From: JBKEDS01 sp047975545
Lineage (GTDB): Bacteria > Bacteroidota > Bacteroidia > Flavobacteriales > Flavobacteriaceae
Length of the DNA: 15,510 nucleotides
Direction of reading: 5' to 3'
Assembly (NCBI GenBank): GCA_047975545.1
Contig: JBKEDS010000080.1
Location: 1 to 15,510, forward strand
A program made the translations under genes and the position numbers. Under the pieces are notes generated by a model. The model searched no databases. It was not told where the DNA came from and saw only the letters and a list, made by a program, of their open reading frames with translations. Shown piece after piece: positions 1-5,645 of the stretch. Position 1 is the first letter of the stretch, and every line of letters starts with the position of its first letter.

Positions 1-273
1 AAACGTGGTAAAATTGAACCATTTTTATCACCCCGAAGAACTCATCGAAGCTTTGGAAAAGTTTGTAAACAACTATAATGGAAATCGTTACCACGAATCA
101 TTGAACAACCTGACTCCGGCTGATGTATATTTTGGAAGATCTGAGCAGATTTTAGAAAAAAGAAGATTGATCAAAACCAATTCTATCAAAAAAAGAAGAC
201 AATTGTATAATCAAGAAAAATTAATAAATTTATAACCCGAAATACTCCTTAAGGATTTATCCAAATTTGTCCA
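1..273 (+). mobile_element. Right end of an IS3-family insertion sequence (partial)
   Basis: The transposase C-terminus fills the left edge and is followed by about 40 nt of non-coding sequence that should be the right end of the element. A candidate terminus is the TGTCCA ending at 273, whose complement begins TGGACA; IS3-family elements end in 5'-TG...CA-3'. The non-coding stretch also holds the 10-bp palindrome TCCTTAAGGA (246-255). The exact end is inferred, because the left inverted repeat and the target-site duplication are outside the window. The element abuts and seems to truncate the integrase gene that reads toward it. Confidence 0.55.
2..235 (+). CDS. IS3-family transposase (OrfB), C-terminal fragment
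   Basis: The frame is open to the left edge, so the gene begins upstream; the GTG at position 5 is not a credible start. The roughly 77 visible residues are the end of an rve/DDE integrase core. The stretch NNYNGNRYHESLNNLTPADV is the typical C-terminal part of OrfB of IS3-type elements, in which the RxHxxLxxxTPxx motif follows the catalytic Glu. A basic tail (KTNSIKKRRQ) ends at TAA 233-235. In intact elements OrfB is made by programmed frameshifting with OrfA and cuts and joins DNA at the IS ends. Activity cannot be judged because the catalytic D, D and E residues are outside the window. Confidence 0.85.
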   Translation, partial: NVVKLNHFYHPEELIEALEKFVNNYNGNRYHESLNNLTPADVYFGRSEQILEKRRLIKTNSIKKRRQLYNQEKLINL

Positions 274-1189
274 ATTTAGTTTGAAGACGTACAGCTGTTG
301 GAAGAAGTGGAATATTACTGCGTGTATCTGTTTTGGTACGCTTTGTTTTAATCCATTTATCGCCATCAATACCAAATACCAAATTATCTTTTGATAGCTT
401 TTTAACGTCGCTATAGGCTAAACCAGTAAAACAACAGAAGATGAAAATGTCTCTTACTTGCTCTAATCTTGGTGTATGCAATTCTTTATCGAGCATATCT
501 TGTATTTCTTCTTCTGATAAGAATTGGCGCTCAACTTCTTTTAAACGTACTTTGTAATTAAGAAAAGGGTCCTTTGCTATCCAACCATTAGCCAAAGCAA
601 TACGCACTATTTTTTTGAAGTTCTTTATGTATTTAATGGTGCTGTTATGACCGCAGTTTCTAACTGTTTTTAAATAAAACTCAAAGTCTGTTATAAATTG
701 GTGATCTATACGCTTTATGCTAATATCACTTACTTTGTACTGATGTTGCATAAACTCTTGTAGGTGTTTAGATACGGTTTTGTAGCGTTCTAAAGTACCT
801 GCCGAAAACTCTCTGCCTACTAATTTTTCTACTTGTATATTGTGATTTTCAAAAATGGTTATGAGTGTGCGTTCTTTTTCTTCTATACCTAATAACTTAT
901 TTTTTAGGGTTTCTGTAGTAACAGGCTTATCATCTTGGATTAAGTCTCTTTGACTTTGATATACTTTTGTAGTAAGCGAATCTAAATAGGCGTTAAGCTC
1001 TCGTATATCTTCAGTTCTTCCAATAGCTTTATTGGCTTGATTGTTCCATTTCTCAATCTCAATAGTTCGCTTTGTACTGACTTCAGTACGTTTACCATCT
1101 ATGGTAATACGTAAGTAAATAGGGCATTTGCCCTGTGCATCTACTTTACTTTTCTTCAAGTAGAATAATAAACCAAATGTTTTGTTCAT
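257..1189 (-). pseudogene. Tyrosine recombinase (Bacteroidota integrase), C-terminally truncated
   Basis: The 310-aa frame has the three-part layout of Bacteroidota integrases. An Arm-type DNA-binding domain covers about 1-100 (PIYLRITIDGKR, EIEKWN), a SAM-like core-binding domain about 105-210, and the start of the catalytic domain follows from about 220 (FLSEEEIQDM, FCCFTGLAYSDVKKL, then KTKRTKTDT with the probable active-site Lys). Family members are usually about 400 aa or more. This one ends about ten residues after the IPLLP strand, so the HxxR box and the nucleophilic Tyr are missing. The Arg usual in the TGLR box is Ala here, as is tolerated in IntDOT-type enzymes. The last five or so codons fall in the presumed IS end, so insertion is the likely cause. 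It should be catalytically dead unless the rest resumes beyond the IS. Its start faces tRNA-Ser, as expected for a tRNA-targeting integrase. Confidence 0.85.
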
Positions 1190-1192
1190 TCT

Positions 1193-1327
1193 GGTGACCT
1201 TTAAAATTATACATTAATTTACGAAATAATCAGGTCTTTAATTTGATTTAAACAACTGATTTTCAAAAAGTTATTAACAAATGGGTGACCTAAAAAAGGT
1301 TTTAAAAAGGTCACCCAATAGGTCACC
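1193..1327. repeat. Cluster of four GGTGACC / GGTCACC repeats beside the integrase gene
   Basis: GGTGACC occurs at 1193-1199 and 1284-1290, and its complement GGTCACC at 1309-1315 and 1321-1327. The second and third copies form a perfect 10-bp inverted repeat, TGGGTGACCT (1282-1291) with AGGTCACCCA (1308-1317), around an AT-rich 16-nt spacer. The third and fourth copies are direct repeats 12 bp apart. Placement between the integrase start and the tRNA suggests arm-type binding sites for the integrase, or an operator for it. This is inference from position and symmetry only. Confidence 0.5.
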
Positions 1328-1373
1328 AACAGAATGGTTTTTAATACACTTTTTGCTATTTTGTAGAAACTAA

Positions 1374-1406
1374 AAAGTCCCATAAACATAGTGTTTACAG
1401 GACTTT
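1374..1406 (-). terminator. Rho-independent terminator of tRNA-Ser
   Basis: The arms AAAGTCC (1374-1380) and GGACTTT (1400-1406) enclose a second pairing, TAAACA with TGTTTA, across a symmetric 2-nt mismatch and a 3-nt loop. Read on the minus strand, the stem ends in GGACTTTTT, giving the U-tract. It begins 24 nt after the tRNA 3' end. Confidence 0.8.
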
Positions 1407-1429
1407 GTTGGAAATTGAATAAATTTCAG

Positions 1430-1514
1430 CGGAGGAAGAGGGATTCGAACCCCCGGAGGTGTTACCCTCAACAGTTTTCAAGACTGCCGCAATCGACCAC
1501 TCTGCCATTCCTCC
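1430..1514 (-). tRNA. tRNA-Ser(UGA)
   Basis: The 85-nt gene folds as a class II tRNA. The acceptor stem GGAGGAA (from 1514) pairs perfectly with TTCCTCC (1431-1437), and position 1430 gives the discriminator G typical of serine tRNAs. The anticodon stem GCAGT/ACTGT closes the loop CTTGAAA, placing anticodon TGA at 1478-1480. A long variable arm precedes the T-arm GGTTCGAATCC. The 3' CCA is not encoded, so it must be added after transcription. The gene has its own promoter and terminator. Its 3' end faces the broken integrase, making it the likely attachment site of the neighbouring island. Confidence 0.97.
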
Positions 1515-1553
1515 TTTAGGGTGTTTTTTAATAACAGCCCTTAATTGCGGCTG

Positions 1554-1585
1554 CAAATATATAACCCTTTTTTGTTTCTTTCAAA
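1554..1585 (-). promoter_or_regulatory. Promoter of tRNA-Ser
   Basis: On the minus strand TATATTTG (1561-1554) matches the Bacteroidota -7 element TAnnTTTG. TTTG (1585-1582) lies 20 nt upstream of it, as expected for the -33 element. Transcription would start near 1547, leaving a leader of about 30 nt before the tRNA. Confidence 0.7.
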
Positions 1586-1653
1586 TAAAACCTGACTTTT
1601 TTAAAAAATTAATTTTGGTAATTCCACCATTAAATTAATCTATCTGCAACCAA

Positions 1654-1684
1654 TTTCAAAAAATTAATTCTTATCTTATTTTTG
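1654..1684 (+). promoter_or_regulatory. Probable promoter of the nitroreductase gene
   Basis: TATTTTTG (1677-1684) fits TAnnTTTG. TTTC at 1654-1657 is 19 nt upstream, close to the usual TTTG/TTG -33 element. The predicted start of transcription is about a dozen bases before the ATG at 1704. Confidence 0.5.
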
Positions 1685-1703
1685 TTCAACCTAAAACAAA
1701 AAA

Positions 1704-2333
1704 ATGGATATTATCGAACGGTTAAAATGGCGCTATGCCACCAAAAAATTCAACCCCAATAAAAAACTCGCACCGCAAAAATTAGAGGTTTTAAAACAGG
1801 CTTTTAATTTAACCGCTACTTCCTTTGGCTTGCAAACCGTTAAGTTGATTGTGGTGGAAAACAAAGCCGTAAGGGAATTGCTTGTTAAATCGGCATTTAA
1901 CCAAAAACAAGTTGCGGACGCTTCGCATTTACTAATAATTTGTATTCAGGATAATGTTTTGGATGAAGACGTTGTTAACTATTACGAAGCTATTAAGGAT
2001 ATTCGGAAAACTCCTGAAACCATACTAAAACCTTACCGCGAAAGCCTTATAAAAACCTTACGGAACATGTCGGTTAAAGAGCGCCAAAACTGGTCCACGA
2101 ACCAAGCCTATATAGCATTGGGCAATTTAATGACCGTTTGCGCCGTAGAAGCTATAGATGCCTGCCCCATGGAGGGTTTTCTTTTAGAAGAATTCGACAA
2201 AATTTTAAATTTAAAAGCACTTGCCCTAAAATCGGTATTGCTGTTGCCCGTTGGTTACAGGGCCGAGGACGATATGTTTTCCGGTTTTGAAAAAGTAAGA
2301 ATGCCCGTTAGCGAAACGGTTATTGAATTGTAA
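1704..2333 (+). CDS. NfsB-like NAD(P)H-dependent nitroreductase / flavin oxidoreductase
   Basis: This 209-aa protein is a member of the FMN-dependent nitroreductase superfamily and is close in layout to E. coli NfsB (217 aa). The N-terminal MDIIERLKWRYATKKF matches the FMN-phosphate-binding start of NfsB. DASHLLIICIQ (72-82), NQAYIALGNLMTVCAVEAID (133-152) with the following ACPMEGF, and LLLPVGYR (179-186) are the conserved core strands and helices. The family works as cytosolic homodimers that reduce nitro compounds, quinones or pterins with NAD(P)H. The usual SxxNxQPW segment is replaced by SFGLQTVK (40-47), which may alter substrate choice. The native substrate cannot be read from sequence. 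The ATG at 1704 is the first in frame after a good promoter, and the aminotransferase gene follows after 59 nt. Confidence 0.9.
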   Translation: MDIIERLKWRYATKKFNPNKKLAPQKLEVLKQAFNLTATSFGLQTVKLIVVENKAVRELLVKSAFNQKQVADASHLLIICIQDNVLDEDVVNYYEAIKDIRKTPETILKPYRESLIKTLRNMSVKERQNWSTNQAYIALGNLMTVCAVEAIDACPMEGFLLEEFDKILNLKALALKSVLLLPVGYRAEDDMFSGFEKVRMPVSETVIEL

Positions 2334-2392
2334 TCTCTTTTTTATTGATAAATTTAGTTGTAGTTTTAAGCCATAAAAATTTAAGATAAATT

Positions 2393-3586
2393 ATGCCCGG
2401 ATTTGAACTTTTTGGAGATAAGGAACGACAAGAACTAAACGACGTTTTGCAAAACGGTGTGCTTATGCGCTATGGGTTCGACGGTATGCGCAATGGCCAT
2501 TGGAAAGCCAAAACATTGGAGCGGGAACTCGAAAAAACATTAAACGTAAAACACGCCCAATTGGTGTCCAGCGGTACGGCAGCCGTTTCGGTGGCCTTGG
2601 CAAGTGCGGGTATTGGTGCGGGCGACGAGGTTATTATGCCTACCTTTACCTTTGTGGCCAGTTTTGAGGCTATTATGATGTTGGGCGCTATTCCCGTATT
2701 GGTCGATATAGACGATACGCTAACCTTAAACCCCAAAGCGGTACAAGAAGCCATTACCCCAAAAACCAAGGCCGTTATGCCCGTGCACATGTGCGGAAGC
2801 ATGGCCAATTTAGGGGCTTTGCAAAATATTTGCAAAACGCATAACCTTATTTTAATTGAAGACTCGTCGCAGGCAACAGGAGCAACCTACAACGGGAAAC
2901 CCTTGGGCAGTATTGGCGATTTGGGCTGCTTGTCGTTGGATTTTGTAAAGATTATTACCTGTGGCGAAGGCGGTGCCGTGCTAACCAACAAGAAAACTTT
3001 TTATAAGCATAGCGACCATTTTAGCGACCACGGCCACGACCATATGGGTAACGATAGGGGGGCGGAAACCCATCCGTTTTTGGGCTATAATTTTAGGATT
3101 TCCGAGCTGCATGCCGCCGTTGGGTTGGCGCAACTGCGCCGGTTGGACGAGTTCGTGGCTATCCAAAAGAAAAATTATAGCATACTTAGGGAAGCCCTTT
3201 CCGAAATTCCCGAAATAACCTTTAGGGCCGTACCCGAAGGCGGAGAGGAAAGCTACTCGTTTTTAAGTTTCTTTTTGCCCGATTTGGAAACCGCAAGAAA
3301 AGCCACAACAGCTTTAAAAGAAGCTGGCATCGACGGCTGTTTTCATTATTACGACAATAATTGGCACTATATCCGTAAGTGGGAACATTTAACGGAATTA
3401 AAAACCTTATATCCTATTTCAAATGAAGTGAAGGAAGGCTTAACGTACCTAAAAACAAAAACCTTCGAAAAATCCGACCATTATATTGGTAGGAACATTT
3501 CCTGCCTGATAAAACTTTCTTGGACCGAGCAAGAGGTTAAAAACCGAGCCTTAAAAATGGTTGAGGTTTTAAAAGGGGTGTTGTAA
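2393..3586 (+). CDS. DegT/DnrJ/EryC1/StrS-family PLP-dependent aminotransferase
   Basis: The 397-aa length and motif order fit the fold type I sugar-aminotransferase family. SSGTAAVSVAL (59-69) supplies the phosphate-binding loop, IEDSSQATGA (155-164) carries Asp157 for the pyridine nitrogen and Gln160, and LDFVKIITCGEGGAV (182-196) holds Lys186, the predicted Schiff-base lysine. A His-rich loop (SDHGHDHMGNDRG, 211-223) leads into GYNFRISELHAAVGLAQLRR (231-250), a conserved family signature. Characterised relatives aminate keto-sugars for surface glycans or antibiotics, using glutamate or glutamine as donor. No glycan genes are nearby, so the substrate is open. The gene is visibly GC-richer than its neighbours. 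No convincing promoter is seen in the 59-nt gap, although TAAATTTA (2349-2356) is a near match, so it may be read with the nitroreductase. Confidence 0.9.
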   Translation: MPGFELFGDKERQELNDVLQNGVLMRYGFDGMRNGHWKAKTLERELEKTLNVKHAQLVSSGTAAVSVALASAGIGAGDEVIMPTFTFVASFEAIMMLGAIPVLVDIDDTLTLNPKAVQEAITPKTKAVMPVHMCGSMANLGALQNICKTHNLILIEDSSQATGATYNGKPLGSIGDLGCLSLDFVKIITCGEGGAVLTNKKTFYKHSDHFSDHGHDHMGNDRGAETHPFLGYNFRISELHAAVGLAQLRRLDEFVAIQKKNYSILREALSEIPEITFRAVPEGGEESYSFLSFFLPDLETARKATTALKEAGIDGCFHYYDNNWHYIRKWEHLTELKTLYPISNEVKEGLTYLKTKTFEKSDHYIGRNISCLIKLSWTEQEVKNRALKMVEVLKGVL

Positions 3587-3606
3587 GTTGAAGTTAATTT
3601 TCCCAA

Positions 3607-3638
3607 TTTCTATCCAAAATAACAAAAGGTTATCTTTG
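3607..3638 (+). promoter_or_regulatory. Promoter of the Fic gene
   Basis: TATCTTTG (3631-3638) is a full match to TAnnTTTG. TTTC at 3607-3610, within CAATTTC, lies 20 nt upstream. The same CAATTTC spacing is seen at the nitroreductase promoter. An AAGGA (3644-3648) precedes the ATG at 3653, so the leader is very short. Confidence 0.65.
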
Positions 3639-3652
3639 TAAAAAGGAATTTT

Positions 3653-4435
3653 ATGGAATTTAAAATAGTAACATCGGAACTTTTAAATACCTTTATTGAT
3701 AGTGTTAAAAACTCGCCGATTGAAAAACTAAACAAAATTGAAAAAACAGATTTACCAGTCGATTATTTTCAATTCTATAAATCTGTTTCATCCGTATATT
3801 CATCAAAAATTGAGGGCGAAAACATCGATTTTGATAGTTACTTCAAACACAAATTTTTAAACGTAAGATTTAAGCCTGATTACACCCGAAAAGCAGACGA
3901 TTTATACGCTGCTTATAGCTTTATAGACAACCAAACATTAAACTTAAAAAACCTGCAAAAAGCACATGGGATTTTAAGTGCGCAGCTTTTGCCTAAAAGT
4001 CAACAAGGATTAATACGAACCAATCCAATGTTTGTTATCAACAGCGATGATAAAATTGAATATATTGCTGCATCGCCCGAAATCCTAACGGGGGAGTTGG
4101 AAAAGTTATTTAATGATATTGATTTATTACTAAAAACAGATTTAAACGATTTTGAGGTTTTTTATTATGCGGCAATGATTCATTTGGTGTTTGTTAAAAT
4201 CCATCCGTTTCAAGATGGGAACGGCAGGGCTGCCCGATTAATGGAAAAGTGGTTCTTGATTGAAAAAATTGGAAACAAAGCCGTGTCGGTACCATTGGAG
4301 AAAAATTATTATTCAAAACTTAATGAATATTATTTAAATATTAAACAGCTTGGGCTTGAGTACAAAAACTTGGACTATAAAAAAAGTCTGCCTTTTTTAT
4401 TAATGACCGTATCCGGGCTTAATGAAAAGGCATAA
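3653..4435 (+). CDS. Class II Fic-domain protein (probable AMPylating enzyme)
   Basis: The 260-aa protein carries the complete Fic catalytic motif HPFQDGNGRAAR (184-195): His184 is the general base, Asp188 coordinates Mg-ATP, and GNGR binds phosphates. Upstream, S50-S-K-I-E54-G55 matches the inhibitory helix motif (S/T)xxxE(G/N), whose Glu competes with the ATP gamma-phosphate. Its position N-terminal to the Fic core defines class II, so the enzyme should be held inactive until released. The family typically transfers AMP to a hydroxyl side chain of a protein target. No HTH domain or partner antitoxin gene is visible, so it is not an obvious FicTA pair. The gene is clearly AT-richer than the upstream aminotransferase gene, has its own promoter, and ends 12 nt from the convergent ribB, which fits later acquisition. 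The target is unknown. Confidence 0.92.
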   Translation: MEFKIVTSELLNTFIDSVKNSPIEKLNKIEKTDLPVDYFQFYKSVSSVYSSKIEGENIDFDSYFKHKFLNVRFKPDYTRKADDLYAAYSFIDNQTLNLKNLQKAHGILSAQLLPKSQQGLIRTNPMFVINSDDKIEYIAASPEILTGELEKLFNDIDLLLKTDLNDFEVFYYAAMIHLVFVKIHPFQDGNGRAARLMEKWFLIEKIGNKAVSVPLEKNYYSKLNEYYLNIKQLGLEYKNLDYKKSLPFLLMTVSGLNEKA

Positions 4436-4447
4436 CGTATATGTGCT

Positions 4448-5590
4448 TTAATAATTTACATACTCCACAATTTCCAAACCATAGCCAATAATACCCACAC
4501 GTTTGGTGCGTTCGCTGTTGGATATTAAGCGTAGTTTATGGATGTTTAAATCGTGTAGTATTTGTGCGCCAATACCAAAATCGCGGGCGTCCATATTTAT
4601 TTTTGGTGCTTTATAAACGGTGTTTGGGCTTTGGTTTTCTTTTAAAACAGCTAATCGGTTTAAAATATCTACCGACTGTATATCCTGGTTTATAAACAAG
4701 ACAGCACCTTTTCCTTCGTCGTTTATTGTTTTGAACATAGCATTTAGCTGAACGTCGATACTATTGGTTAAAATACCCAAAATATCGTTGTTAACTAACG
4801 AGGCATTTATTCTGGTTAAAATTTCCTCATCGTTGCTCCAAGTGCCTTTTGTTAGGGCAATATGTACTTGGTTGTTGGTGGTTTGTTTGTAGGCCCTTAA
4901 TCTAAAATGGCCAAAACGGGTTTCAATATCGAAATCTTCCTTTTTTTCGATAAGCGAATCGTGGCGCATGCGGTATGCCACCAAATCTTCAATAGAAACA
5001 ATTTTTAAGTCTAATTTTTGGGCTATTTGCACCAATTGCGGCAGGCGGGCCATGGTGCCGTCCTCGTTCATGATTTCCACGATAACGCCTGCGGGGTTTA
5101 GTCCCGCCAATCGGGCAAAATCTATGGCGGCCTCGGTGTGCCCGGTTCGGCGTAAAACACCGCCTTCCTTGGCCACAAGTGGGAAAATATGCCCGGGGCG
5201 TGCCAGTTCCCACGACTTGGTATTAACATCGACAAGGGCTTTTACGGTTTGCGCCCTATCGCTTGCCGATATACCTGTGGTTACGCCTTTTCCCTTTAAA
5301 TCTACCGAAACGGTAAAGGCGGTTTCCATGTGGTCGGTATTGTTGGCAACCATCATGTTTAAATCCAGTTCCTTGCAGCGGTTTTCGGTAAGTGGGGCGC
5401 ATATTAAGCCCCGGCCTTGGGTGGCCATAAAGTTTATTATTTCGGGAGTTACCTTATCGGCAGCGGCCAGAAAATCGCCTTCGTTTTCGCGGTTGGCATC
5501 GTCTACAACAATAATAACCTTGCCATTTCTAATATCCTCAATGGCGTCCTCAATCGTATCTAACTTTATTTCCGAAATAGTGTCCTGCAT
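4448..5590 (-). CDS. ribB: 3,4-dihydroxy-2-butanone-4-phosphate synthase with degenerate GTP cyclohydrolase II-like domain
   Basis: Residues 8-208 form a full DHBP synthase domain: DDANRENEGDF (30-40) holds the acidic metal and substrate loop, RPGHIFPL (131-138) and RTGHTEAAID (148-157) the conserved basic and His/Glu segment. This half makes 3,4-dihydroxybutanone 4-phosphate from ribulose 5-phosphate for riboflavin. Residues 220-380 align in order with GTP cyclohydrolase II (GHFRLRAY near the start, ARDFGIGAQIL at 335-345), as in RibBA fusions. However, the zinc-binding Cys segment (SLRCDCG in RibA) reads ILTNSID, there is no Cys anywhere in 216-380, and the RQEGRGIGL-type catalytic segment is absent. 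The second domain should therefore lack cyclohydrolase activity, resembling the RibBX form described in Proteobacteria. A separate ribA is expected elsewhere in the genome. It is the last gene of the ftsK-lolA-lptFG cluster, 37 nt after the permease. Confidence 0.92.
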   Translation of the reverse strand: MQDTISEIKLDTIEDAIEDIRNGKVIIVVDDANRENEGDFLAAADKVTPEIINFMATQGRGLICAPLTENRCKELDLNMMVANNTDHMETAFTVSVDLKGKGVTTGISASDRAQTVKALVDVNTKSWELARPGHIFPLVAKEGGVLRRTGHTEAAIDFARLAGLNPAGVIVEIMNEDGTMARLPQLVQIAQKLDLKIVSIEDLVAYRMRHDSLIEKKEDFDIETRFGHFRLRAYKQTTNNQVHIALTKGTWSNDEEILTRINASLVNNDILGILTNSIDVQLNAMFKTINDEGKGAVLFINQDIQSVDILNRLAVLKENQSPNTVYKAPKINMDARDFGIGAQILHDLNIHKLRLISNSERTKRVGIIGYGLEIVEYVNY

Positions 5591-5615
5591 GGTCTGTTAA
5601 TTTTTTTTCAGACCG

Positions 5616-5645
5616 CAAAGATATGGCTTATTCTAAAGAATCGAA
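5616..5645 (-). promoter_or_regulatory. Promoter of ribB, inside the 3' end of the permease gene
   Basis: TATCTTTG (5623-5616 on the minus strand) fully matches TAnnTTTG, and TTTC (5645-5642) lies 18 nt upstream. Transcription would start near 5609, about 20 nt before the ATG. The -33 part overlaps the last codons of the upstream gene. The leader is too short for an FMN riboswitch. Confidence 0.6.

Noticed and set aside
205..235. A separate small gene beginning at the GTG at position 5
   Set aside because: The frame is open upstream to the window edge and the sequence is the middle of a transposase domain, so this is a fragment and not a gene start.
1193..1327. CRISPR array
   Set aside because: The repeat is only 7 nt, in both orientations, with irregular spacing. 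No other CRISPR-like regular repeats were seen in the window.
3001..3060. Metal-binding site in the aminotransferase His-rich loop
   Set aside because: DHGH-type loops before the FRISEL signature are, as far as I recall, normal in part of this family, so no metal role is claimed.
4968..5600. 210-codon open frame on the plus strand
   Set aside because: It is the antisense of ribB, which has full family motifs. The translated frame shows no family pattern and is Ser/Thr/Pro-rich, as expected of a shadow.
5591..5627. FMN riboswitch before ribB
   Set aside because: Only 37 nt separate ribB from the upstream gene and the predicted leader is about 20 nt, far too short for an RFN element.
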